From assembly GCA_963722965.1 (NCBI GenBank), contig CAVROX010000007.1, positions 1 through 64,000 of the forward strand: DNA of 64,000 bases. Reading direction: 5' to 3'. The position numbers were made by a program, and so were the translations under genes. The notes beneath the pieces were generated by a model, which saw only the letters and a program-made list of their open reading frames with translations, was not told the DNA's origin and searched no databases. Position 1 is the first letter of the stretch. Each line of letters starts with the position of its first letter. This document shows, piece after piece, positions 57,353 to 64,000 of this stretch. Origin of the DNA: DATLSM01 sp963722965. GTDB taxonomy: Bacteria > Actinomycetota > Thermoleophilia > Solirubrobacterales > 70-9.

Positions 57353-58066
57353 GTGGCTCTATCTACGCCTACGCAGGAAATGCGGCTTCCTTCGGGACGC
57401 CGCCCGGCTCCCCCCCGCCAAGCCCATCAGACTAACCCTCAACCTGAGCTTGATGATCATTATCTGGTCGCTCTCGCGAAGGAAGGAAAGACCGATGCCT
57501 ACGACGCGATCGTCCGTCGCTACCGCGGTTTCGTTCGCCTCAAGGCCTCCTCTTACTTTCTGCTTGGCGGAGAGTCCGACGACCTGATCCAGGAGGGCCT
57601 GCTCGGCCTCTACAAGGCGATTCGCGATTACCGGACAGATCGCGAGTCGAGCTTTCGCAACTTCGCTGAGCTCTGCATCACCCGTCAGATCATCACTGCG
57701 GTGAAGACCGCGACGCGCAACAAGCACACCCCGCTCAACCAGTACGTCTCATTCAGCCAGACGCCTGCTGCAGCCGGCGACTCAGAAACGACGCTGGATG
57801 AGATCCTCTCGGGCCCGACCGTCCTCGATCCGGTCAACCAGGTGATAGCGGCCGAAGAGCTCAAGAGCCTCGTTGCCTGCCTATCCGGCGTTTCGGGCGT
57901 GCTCTCTGACTTGGAGAGCCGGGTCCTCTCCCTCTACCTCGACGGCCACTCCTATGAGATCGTTGCCGAGCGGCTGGAGTGCGACACCAAGACGGTCGAC
58001 AACGCCCTGCAGCGAGTCAAGCGGAAGGTGGGCTCCCACCTCGCCTCTCGCGAGGTGGCGCTTTAG
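57353..58066 (+). CDS. sigH: SigH-like sigma-70 factor
   Basis: A 237-residue sigma-70 family protein of the Bacillus SigH (Spo0H) type. Region 2 has VALAKEGKTDAYDAIVRRYR, then GGESDDLIQEGLLGLYKAIR and the -10-recognising RNFAELCITRQII; region 4 near the end has an HTH with SYEIVAERLECDTKTVDNAL. N-terminal 30 residues are a Pro-rich extension. GTG start with a GAAGGAT-type site. No spore genes are present, so here it likely serves stress or growth-phase control. The conserved neighbours secE and nusG, expected next, are absent. Confidence 0.93.
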   Translation: MALSTPTQEMRLPSGRRPAPPRQAHQTNPQPELDDHYLVALAKEGKTDAYDAIVRRYRGFVRLKASSYFLLGGESDDLIQEGLLGLYKAIRDYRTDRESSFRNFAELCITRQIITAVKTATRNKHTPLNQYVSFSQTPAAAGDSETTLDEILSGPTVLDPVNQVIAAEELKSLVACLSGVSGVLSDLESRVLSLYLDGHSYEIVAERLECDTKTVDNALQRVKRKVGSHLASREVAL

Positions 58067-58276
58067 TCAGCGGGCTGTGGAAGATCGGTGAGTCCGTGGT
58101 CGAGCAGCTCGCGGCCATGGTCTAATGCCACGGCGATGTCGTCGGCTTTGACCCGGACGCGGTGCAGCGACTGCATCCGGAGCACGTCGCCGTCGGTGCG
58201 GCTGTTGGGGAAGATCCCCGCGTAGGCGAGGCCGAGTCGCTCCAAGTGGTCTGCGACAAGCGCGTCCGGCGGTAAA
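58063..58276 (-). pseudogene. Possible C-terminal remnant of a GNAT/ATPase-type protein
   Basis: The minus strand has a protein-like end LERLGLAYAGIFPNSRTDGD, then VLRMQSLHRVRVKADDIAVA and DHGRELLDHGLTD, stop at 58063. I recall similar ends, with GDVLRLQYLN and DFGRELL, in proteins joining an anti-sigma-type ATPase to an acetyltransferase. The frame continues upstream but without coding character, so only a fragment remains. It overlaps the sigH stop. Identification is tentative. Confidence 0.35.
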
Positions 58277-58990
58277 GTGCCCGACCAATCCGAGGGGTCG
58301 GTCGGCCGTGCTTGGCACCGATGAAAGCCTGGAATGCGTTCATCATCCGCACGTTTGGGCTCGCCTTCTGAGATGGGCGATCGTGGTGGGTTCCATCCAA
58401 CGAGGACGGCAATGTACGCAGCCGGACGAACTCCCAGCGTCCGTCTATCGGCGGCTCCCGGCGGTGGTGGCGCTAGCGCCCTGGACATTCGGCGCCGCTG
58501 ATCGGGCCGATCTGACCAGTGTTGATCGGGATCGCGATCGAGCTGCCCAAAGGTCGGAAGCTCGGCCGCCGCAACGTCGTCAAAACAGGCGTCCGCGGGC
58601 TGGGGTCGAGCGTTGCTCGGGAGCTGGGTCAGTACTCGGGACCCTTGCGTGACGCGGTCGGGCCGCACATGCGGAGCGGTTGGCTCGCAAATTGCTGAGG
58701 GCACCGGATCATCCGACGCCGCTGAGGCATCGCCACCGTCATTGAGGAAGGGCCTCCACAGACCCCGGGCGAACCTGACAGCGTTGGACTCTGGCTGCAC
58801 TGATTGTGGTTGCTATGGCAATTGGAATTGACCGTAGCGGGGATGGTCCCCAGCCAAAGTGCTCGCGGATCGATCGTGATTTTCATCAGCAAGCTCTGCC
58901 GGTAGATGGTGTGTGCAAGGGCCTCGGGATCGAACTTGCTCCAGGTGCCCACTCGCCGCCTTGGCCAGCCAGCAAAACCTGGTCCGTAGA

Positions 58991-59014
58991 AAGCCGCAGG
59001 ATTTCCTGCGGCTT
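58991..59014. terminator. Perfect 10-bp hairpin
   Basis: AAGCCGCAGG-ATTT-CCTGCGGCTT, a perfect stem with a 4-base loop and flanking T/A. There is no long U-run on either side, so terminator action is uncertain; it could work for both strands. Confidence 0.5.
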
Positions 59015-59052
59015 GATGCCGATGAACCCCACGCCAGGTCGACCTTAGGTTG

Positions 59053-59108
59053 GACTCAATAGATTCCTGTAGTTTCGGTCGACTCAATAGATTCCTGCAG
59101 TTTCGGTC
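59053..59108. repeat. 28-bp tandem direct repeat, two copies
   Basis: GACTCAATAGATTCCTG[T/C]AGTTTCGGTC at 59053-59080 and 59081-59108, differing at one base. The copies are immediately adjacent and end 24 bases before the LURP-one-like gene. The unit is AT-richer than its surroundings. It may be a binding site pair, a duplication scar, or a variable-number repeat. Confidence 0.95.
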
Positions 59109-59132
59109 ACTACTCCCAAGGAGAGACTCCTG

Positions 59133-59645
59133 ATGGGCCCCCGCAATCGCGATGACCTTGGCGGCACCACCTACCGAATGCGGGAGAAGATTTTCTCGAT
59201 CGGTGATGACTACTGGGTCGAGACCGACTCCGGGGAGCGCGCCTTCAAGGTCAACGGCAAGGCCCTGCGCCTTCGAGATTCCCTCGTCCTCGAAAGACCC
59301 TCAGGGGAGGAACTCTTCAAGATCCAGGAGAGAAAGCTGAGGGTGCGCGACACGATGGAGGTCGAGCGCGGCGGCGACACGGTCGCGACCGTCCACAAGG
59401 CCCTGGTCAGCCCGCTTCGCGACCGCTTTTCGGTTGAGGTCGAGGGTGGCGAGGACATCGAGGTGAAGGGCAACATCGTCGACCACGAGTACGAGTTCAA
59501 GCGCGGCGGGGACAAGGTGGCGGAGGTCTCAAAGCGCTGGTTTCGGATTCGCGACACCTACGGGATCCAGATCGCACCTGGCCAAGAGGACCCGCTGATT
59601 CTCGCCGCAACTGTCTGCGTCGAGCAGATGGCCAGGGAGCACTGA
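59133..59645 (+). CDS. LURP-one-related (Tubby-like fold) protein
   Basis: A 170-residue protein of the LURP-one/DUF567 group, a beta-barrel like Tubby and scramblases. Signatures are YRMREKIFSIGDDYWVETDS, AFKVNGKALRLRDSLVLE and FKIQERKLRVRDTMEVERGG; later YEFKRGGDKVAEVSKRWF. Cytosolic, possibly lipid-binding; function is not known in bacteria. GAGAGACTCC before the ATG gives a site. Its stop is six bases before the membrane-protein start, so they form one unit. Confidence 0.9.
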   Translation: MGPRNRDDLGGTTYRMREKIFSIGDDYWVETDSGERAFKVNGKALRLRDSLVLERPSGEELFKIQERKLRVRDTMEVERGGDTVATVHKALVSPLRDRFSVEVEGGEDIEVKGNIVDHEYEFKRGGDKVAEVSKRWFRIRDTYGIQIAPGQEDPLILAATVCVEQMAREH

Positions 59646-59651
59646 TGCCTG

Positions 59652-60833
59652 ATGGAAGCTGAGAGCACGCCACCAAGCGGCGGGAAGGAGGGCGGGTCCG
59701 CTTCTCCAAATCCAAAGCGTGGCCATCCGCGCCTGGTCGTCGCCCTGCTGATTGTCGCCACGCTGCTGAGCGTGGTCGGGATCTTCTCGGTCTGGATCAA
59801 TCGCCAGGCGCTCAACACTGACAACTGGGTGAATACCAGTACCAAGCTGCTGCAGAACAAGGATATTCAGGGGCAGCTGGCGATCTACCTCTCCAATCAG
59901 CTCACTGAAAACGTCAACATCAAAGAAGAACTCCAGAAGGCGCTGCCGCCTAAACTGGCTCCACTCGCCGGCCCCGCCGCTGGAGCCTTGGAGCAGCTGG
60001 CGCCGCAGATCGCCGAAAAGGCGCTGGAAAGGCCGAAGGTCCAGGAACTCTGGGCAAGCGCGAACCGTGCCGCCCATGAAGCCCTGCTGAAAGTCATCGA
60101 CGGCGGCGGTCGCGCTCTGTCCACCAGCGGCGGTGAGGTCACTCTGAACCTCGGCGCGCTGCTTGGCCAGATCAGCGAAAAACTCGGCGTTGGCGGCAAG
60201 ATTGCCGAAAAGCTCCCACCCGAAGCCGGTCAGATCACCGTGCTGAAGTCGAGCCAGCTATCGACAATACAAAGCATCGCCAAGCTGATTAGGCGCCTGC
60301 CGATCGTCTTGGCGATTCTGATGATTCTGCTCTATGGACTGGCGATCTACTATGCCGGTTCCCGCCGGCGCGAGGCCCTGAGGTCGGTGGGCATCTGTCT
60401 TCTGATAGCCGGGGTACTGACCCTGATCCTTCGCGGCTTCGTTGGCAAGGAAGTGGTGGATGCGCTGGCCAAGTCCGAATCCGTCAAGCCGGCGGTGGAA
60501 GCGGTCTGGAGCATCGGCACCTCGCTGCTGGTCACCGTGGCGACGTCGGTGATTGCCTTCGCGATCCTGCTGATTGCCGCTGCCTGGCTGGTTGGGCCCA
60601 CTCGCATAGCCGCCCAGCTCCGCCGCCAGGCTGCACCCTACGTCAAGGAGCATCGCGGCGGCGCTTACACCGTTGCCGGACTTGTCTTTCTGGCGCTGAT
60701 CGCGTGGGCGCCAATCCACGCTTTCGGCACGCTCCTGGGGATCATCCTCTTCGCGGTGCTGTTCGCGTTCGGGACCGAGCTCATCTGTCGTCAGATACTC
60801 CGCGAGTCCTCCGAACGCGATGCCGCTGGGTGA
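59652..60833 (+). CDS. Membrane protein, paralogue A (no SHOCT)
   Basis: A 393-residue membrane protein. After a Pro/Lys-rich start, one helix at about 27-48 (VALLIVATLLSVVGIFSVW), an exported domain (about 50-215) with RQALNTDNWVNTS, ENVNIKEEL, LAGPAAGALEQLA and AEKLPPEAGQITVL, then four helices (about 218-375). The same order and motifs are in the gene at 62168-63556, about 35-40% alike by eye. It starts just after the LURP-one-like gene (TGATGCCTGATGG), so it is probably co-transcribed. Function unknown; the fold suggests an envelope stress or transport role. Confidence 0.85.
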   Translation: MEAESTPPSGGKEGGSASPNPKRGHPRLVVALLIVATLLSVVGIFSVWINRQALNTDNWVNTSTKLLQNKDIQGQLAIYLSNQLTENVNIKEELQKALPPKLAPLAGPAAGALEQLAPQIAEKALERPKVQELWASANRAAHEALLKVIDGGGRALSTSGGEVTLNLGALLGQISEKLGVGGKIAEKLPPEAGQITVLKSSQLSTIQSIAKLIRRLPIVLAILMILLYGLAIYYAGSRRREALRSVGICLLIAGVLTLILRGFVGKEVVDALAKSESVKPAVEAVWSIGTSLLVTVATSVIAFAILLIAAAWLVGPTRIAAQLRRQAAPYVKEHRGGAYTVAGLVFLALIAWAPIHAFGTLLGIILFAVLFAFGTELICRQILRESSERDAAG

Positions 60834-61418
60834 CCACAATTCTCAGGTACGCGGCGATGAAGGAACATCAGGGTTCTGCTGATAGCACCACGAGCTGATT
60901 CACCTGATGCAGGTTGTCCTCTTCACCGACCTCCCAGGCGATCTCGGCTGCAGCCACGACCCGCCGTCGTGGTGGTCGCCGCGGGCCCACGGGGGCTGAT
61001 GAATATCGGCGATGCTTGACGCCGTCGCTCGCGACGCCGATTTCTTCTTGGTGCCGCTGAGCCCGAGTTTAGTTTGAGCGGGCCTCCCCCGATCTCCGGA
61101 CTGTTGCCATGAGCACGACTGTCAGACCCGCCAGTTCTCGGAGGCCCCAGAGCGACTATCCCGTCGATCACGTTCAAGGAGGTTCAGATGGAGACGATCG
61201 TCGAGCCCCGCGGAGCTTGACGTCCAAGGCCCAGGTGACCGCCCCCAACCCCAGCAGCGAGCACGCCTCACGCCATCATCCCGACGATCAGACGCCTATT
61301 TAAGTTGCGAGGACGCTCGCTCGTCCCCATCCCTCTTCCGAAAGCGCTCTATTGGCTTCTTCCCCATGTTCCCGTCCACCTGTGTCGGTGACAACCGCGG
61401 GTTCGCGATTTTCGTTGG
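60834..61418. other. Gene-poor region
   Basis: About 585 bases with no complete gene. On the minus strand near 60875-60965 a short protein-like end, VVAAAEIAWEVGEEDNLHQV then NQLVVLSAEP and a stop, may be a gene remnant. The right part falls in GC content towards the orphan frame. Nothing else is supported. Confidence 0.5.
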
Positions 61419-61913
61419 TCAGTTTGCAGACTTCTTCTCGGGGTTTCGGTCGCGAAGCTTCGGTTTGCGTGAGGTAGGATTCCGTGTCTTCTGGCACTTG
61501 TTCTTCGGTGTCCACCCTTCTCGCGCAATCCGGCGCATGGACTCAGCACATCGCATTTGGATTTCGGCACTACTGATTTCGAGCATCGCGTTGTGGCCTT
61601 CGATATACAAGTCGCAAGGCGATGAATACTCTGAGAGATCTTGATTTTCGACGGCATGGTTGTATTGACGTACGTGTGCGGGTGAGAAGCTGACTGAAAT
61701 CAGACCACCTTCGTTACCGGGAAGGCTGAGTGTGAACTTGTTTTCTCGATTGAACTGGCCTAGGAGCCATGTGCCGTTTTGGGCTTGCAAACTCAGGCCG
61801 TTTCCTTCGGTTGCGCCACTAAATGATTGGTCGTTGTTCGACACTCCCGAACCCGCAGGACGTCTTGTGGTCGCCTCATCGAGGGATCCGCTGAGATCGT
61901 TGCCGGTCCGCAT
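61419..61913 (-). CDS. Orphan protein of lower GC content
   Basis: A 164-residue frame with ATG start. GC is only a little above one half, clearly below the roughly two-thirds of its neighbours, and codon use is different. The middle (NGLSLQAQNGTWLLGQFNRE then NKFTLSLPGNEGGLISVSF) reads like a beta-rich domain; the C-terminus is Lys/Arg/Pro-rich. No signal peptide, no family. Likely acquired, or a fragment. It lies 130 bases from the tRNA-Thr. Whether it is expressed cannot be told. Confidence 0.45.
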   Translation of the reverse strand: MRTGNDLSGSLDEATTRRPAGSGVSNNDQSFSGATEGNGLSLQAQNGTWLLGQFNRENKFTLSLPGNEGGLISVSFSPAHVRQYNHAVENQDLSEYSSPCDLYIEGHNAMLEISSAEIQMRCAESMRRIAREGWTPKNKCQKTRNPTSRKPKLRDRNPEKKSAN

Positions 61914-62044
61914 CCACCGTATGAATATGACCGCATTCGAAGCACACCCGAGGAACGCTCCAGGGCCAAAGTGGTCGAGCCGTGGTGCCGAGCCAAGAGC
62001 GCGACCACGACCCGCCCGGCTACGGCGTCTATATTCGGCAGCGC

Positions 62045-62117
62045 GCCCGCCTAGCTCAACTGGCAGAGCACCGCTCTTGTAAAGCGGAGGTTTCCGGTTC
62101 GATCCCGGAGGCGGGCT
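62045..62117 (+). tRNA. tRNA-Thr(UGU)
   Basis: A 73-base cloverleaf: acceptor GCCCGCC / GGCGGGC, D arm AGCTCAACTGGCAGAGCA, anticodon arm CCGCT-CTTGTAA-AGCGG with anticodon TGT at 62078-62080, and T arm CCGG-TTCGATC-CCGG. Discriminator base is T; CCA is not encoded. Reads ACA and near cognates. It stands alone; in many actinobacteria and other bacteria a tRNA-Thr leads toward rpmG, tRNA-Trp and secE, which are missing here. Confidence 0.97.
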
Positions 62118-62167
62118 TCTGTTTGATGTTGTTGATTTGGCGGCGTTGGGCTAGTCGGTCGGGCCCC

Positions 62168-63556
62168 TCAGGGGCTTGCATTGAGGACACGCGACTTCTC
62201 AGCGGCGAACTCCTCGTCGGTGAGTACGCCCCTCTCGTGCAGATCGCCGAGGCGCTCGAGCTGAGCGAGACGCGACTCCTCTGGAGGGCTGGCCTGGGCG
62301 GTCGCGCTCGGCGGCCCCGACGCAGCGGCCCCGACGCCCGATTTCCTCATCTCCGGCAGCCGGAGTTTCGAGGCACGCTCGCCGAGGTTGGCCCCTTTGA
62401 CAGCGTCGACCACGCGGTCGCGAGTGGGGCCGATCAATTCGCCGAAGTGGATGTCGGGGAACTCAGTAGCCGTCTGCCGGCCCAGCTCGCGAATTCCGAA
62501 CGCGGCCATCGCAGCGACCACCAGAGTTGTGAGGAAGGAGCGCAGGCCCTGCGTCGGAGCCGAGAGGAAGTAGATGCCGACGATGATCGCGAGGCCTGTG
62601 TAGACGAAGGGTCGGTATTCGCGAAGGGCAGGCGCGATCGCCCGGCGGGAGGCCTTGGCCGAGCGGGTTGGTGAGCCCAGCCAGCCGGCGATCGCAAACA
62701 GGACGCCGATCACTATCACCGTGGTCGCAATGCTCGTCATCAGTGAGGTGGCGATCGTCCAGGTCGCTTCCGCCGCAGGCTTCACGCTGTCGTTCGTCAC
62801 CAGTTGTCCGACCACTATGCCCCCGGCCACGTGGCGGGCGACGATCACCGCGAAGCCTGCCGCGATTAGGCCGATTCCCGAGAAGAGGATCGTCACCCAG
62901 CGTTGATCGCGAGCCAAGTAGATCGCTCCGGCGAAGGCGGCGAAGGTGAGGAGAGAGAGAAGTAGCGCAAGCCCCTTCACGGCTGCGGCGATGTTCTGGG
63001 CGGTCTTCAGCTGGTTGGAGTGCAGGATTTGGATCTGGCCGGCATTGGGTGGAAGCTTTTCCGCCAGGCTGGCTCCGATCCCGACTTGGTTGGCGAGGTT
63101 TGTCACCAGGCTGCCGAGGCTCAACGTCACCGTCCCGTTTTCGGTCGAGAGGGTGCCGCTCTTTTCTTCCAAGACATTGACGAGCTGTTCGTGGGCGGTC
63201 CGGTTGGCGTTCTGCCAGAGGTTCTGCGCGACCGATGTCTTGAGGAGCTGTTCGGCGCCGTTGCCGGCCACCGTCCGTAGACCGCCGGCAGCGGGTCCGG
63301 CAAGACGCTTGGTTTCGCCAGGCAGGATGCTCTTCAGTTCCTTCTCAACGTTGACGTTTTCATACACCTGGTTGACCAGGTAGTTGGAGAGCGTGGTGCG
63401 GATCGTCGCGTTCTGCAGGAGCTGGTCGCTGGTGCTGACCCAGTCGCTGGTGTTGAGCGCCTGACGTTCCACCCAGATAGAGAAGACGCTGAGGAAGGCG
63501 AGGACCGAGCCGAGGGCCACCAGCGCCTTCACCGTGCGTCGTCGACCGCGATTCAT
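62168..63556 (-). CDS. Membrane protein, paralogue B, with SHOCT tail
   Basis: A 462-residue relative of the protein at 59652-60833. Helix at about 10-30, exported domain (about 33-205) with RQALNTSDWVSTS, ENVNVEKEL, LAGPAAGGLRTV and AEKLPPNAGQIQIL, four helices to about 355, then a linker and a C-terminal SHOCT-type motif RLAQLERLGDLHERGVLTD plus EFAAEKSRVL. SHOCT ends are found on oligomeric membrane proteins. ATG start. It is divergent from the VOC gene by 23 bases. Function unknown. Confidence 0.85.
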   Translation of the reverse strand: MNRGRRRTVKALVALGSVLAFLSVFSIWVERQALNTSDWVSTSDQLLQNATIRTTLSNYLVNQVYENVNVEKELKSILPGETKRLAGPAAGGLRTVAGNGAEQLLKTSVAQNLWQNANRTAHEQLVNVLEEKSGTLSTENGTVTLSLGSLVTNLANQVGIGASLAEKLPPNAGQIQILHSNQLKTAQNIAAAVKGLALLLSLLTFAAFAGAIYLARDQRWVTILFSGIGLIAAGFAVIVARHVAGGIVVGQLVTNDSVKPAAEATWTIATSLMTSIATTVIVIGVLFAIAGWLGSPTRSAKASRRAIAPALREYRPFVYTGLAIIVGIYFLSAPTQGLRSFLTTLVVAAMAAFGIRELGRQTATEFPDIHFGELIGPTRDRVVDAVKGANLGERASKLRLPEMRKSGVGAAASGPPSATAQASPPEESRLAQLERLGDLHERGVLTDEEFAAEKSRVLNASP

Positions 63557-63579
63557 GCGGGGATGCTATACGTCACAAG

Positions 63580-64000
63580 GTGAAGCTCGAGGGCATCCAC
63601 CACATCACTGCGATCACCGCGGACGCCCAGCGCAACGTCGACTTCTACGCGGGAGTACTCGGGCTGCGCTTGGTCAAGAAGACCGTCAACCAGGACAACC
63701 CGTCCGTCTACCACCTCTTCTTCGCCGACGAGAAGGGCAGCGCTGGCTCTGACCTGACCTTCTTCGAGTACCCCGGGGTGCCGCCGGGGCGGGCCGGCGC
63801 AGGCATGGTCCACCGGATCGTATGGCGGGTTGGCTCGGAGGAATCACTAGCCTTTTGGGGGGAGAGATTGGAGGCCAATGGGATCGCGTCGGAGCGGCTC
63901 GACGGGGCCCTGCGCTTCTGCGATCCCGAGGGCCTCGAGCACGAGCTGGCGATCATCGAGACCCCCGACGCGCCGTTAATCGCCGATCACCCCGACGTTC
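63580..64000 (+). CDS. VOC-family protein (ring-cleaving dioxygenase / glyoxalase fold), 5' part
   Basis: The first 140 residues of a vicinal-oxygen-chelate protein; the gene runs off the window. It starts VKLEGIHHITAITADAQRN (GTG 63580), then YAGVLGLRLVKKTVNQDN and LTFFEYPGVPPG. HHIT supplies the first metal His and FFEYPG the Glu, as in the MhqO-type 'ring-cleaving dioxygenase' group, normally about 310 residues with two to four VOC modules. It could act on hydroquinones or other ring compounds. Metal and substrate are not certain. Confidence 0.88.
   Translation, partial: MKLEGIHHITAITADAQRNVDFYAGVLGLRLVKKTVNQDNPSVYHLFFADEKGSAGSDLTFFEYPGVPPGRAGAGMVHRIVWRVGSEESLAFWGERLEANGIASERLDGALRFCDPEGLEHELAIIETPDAPLIADHPDV

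Larger units (their letters stand above)
58277..59132. other. Gene-poor region after sigH
   Basis: About 860 bases without a convincing gene. The plus-strand stretch at roughly 58530-58700 reads IELPKGRKLGRRNVVKTGVR then GLGSSVARELGQYSGPLRDA to a TGA, protein-like but unrecognised; it may be a remnant. A perfect 10-bp hairpin (58991-59000 / 59005-59014, ATTT loop) and the 28-bp tandem repeat are in the last part. secE/nusG, normally placed here in relatives, are not found. Confidence 0.6.

Noticed and set aside
58063..58800. Whole 245-codon minus-strand frame after sigH as a gene
   Set aside because: Only the last 70 codons look like protein; the rest has random composition. Kept as a remnant.
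59053..59108. CRISPR-like array
   Set aside because: Copies are directly adjacent with no spacers and only two units.
61366..61644. Plus-strand hydrophobic frame opposite the orphan gene
   Set aside because: Phe/Arg-rich shadow; the minus frame is longer and better balanced.
62045..62117. tRNA attachment site of an integrative element
   Set aside because: No integrase and no second copy of the tRNA 3' end was found in the window.

Overview
High-GC (roughly two-thirds G+C), GTG/TTG-rich bacterial chromosome segment. The gene set (CarD, DisA, SigH-like sigma factor, type III glutamine synthetase, ClpC, DUF2252, paralogous four-helix membrane proteins with or without a SHOCT tail) fits a non-sporulating actinobacterium, most likely of the Thermoleophilia/Solirubrobacterales group. 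That placement is inference from gene content; no 16S or ribosomal protein gene lies here. Many tRNA-modification and housekeeping genes carry indels, which suggests either a draft/long-read or metagenome assembly with local errors, or real decay.

Layout. 0-9.3 kb: tail of a lipoprotein gene, a Na+/Ca2+-type exchanger, a peroxiredoxin pair, an acyl-CoA dehydrogenase/DUF2252/MFS operon behind a strong palindromic operator, TypA and a cold-shock protein. 9.7-24.2 kb: a secreted S8/S53-like protease with an unusual active site, RecD2, a cyclopropane-type lipid methyltransferase, a cupin, a decayed F420/PPOX gene, RlmN, a cytochrome P450, GS-III, and a fused hydroxyacyl-CoA dehydrogenase/enoyl-CoA hydratase. 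24.3-34.6 kb: a broken ammonium transporter, LysR/universal-stress pair, HAD phosphatase, an 833-residue three-module peptidoglycan hydrolase, a nucleoside phosphorylase-like gene and a MerR-HTH/adenylate cyclase fusion.

34.6-58.1 kb is a long co-directional housekeeping block: tilS-hpt-ftsH-folP-folB-folK-(GST)-coaX-dus-greA-lysS-clpC-(AKR)-disA-carD-ispD-(PHP)-ispF-(acyl-CoA ligase)-(coiled coil)-cysS-rlmB-sigH. Its order closely follows the tilS-hprT-ftsH ... sigH region long known in Bacillus, so it is an ancient conserved neighbourhood with a few lineage-specific insertions. It covers tRNA editing and modification, folate, CoA, isoprenoid precursors, protein quality control, c-di-AMP synthesis and the alternative sigma factor.

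58.1-63.6 kb: conservation stops. There is about 1 kb of gene-poor DNA with a gene remnant, a 28-bp tandem repeat, a LURP-one-like protein, two paralogous membrane proteins facing each other, a lower-GC orphan reading frame and a lone tRNA-Thr(UGU). The window ends inside a VOC (glyoxalase/dioxygenase-fold) gene. No CRISPR array, complete insertion sequence, prophage or rRNA operon was seen.
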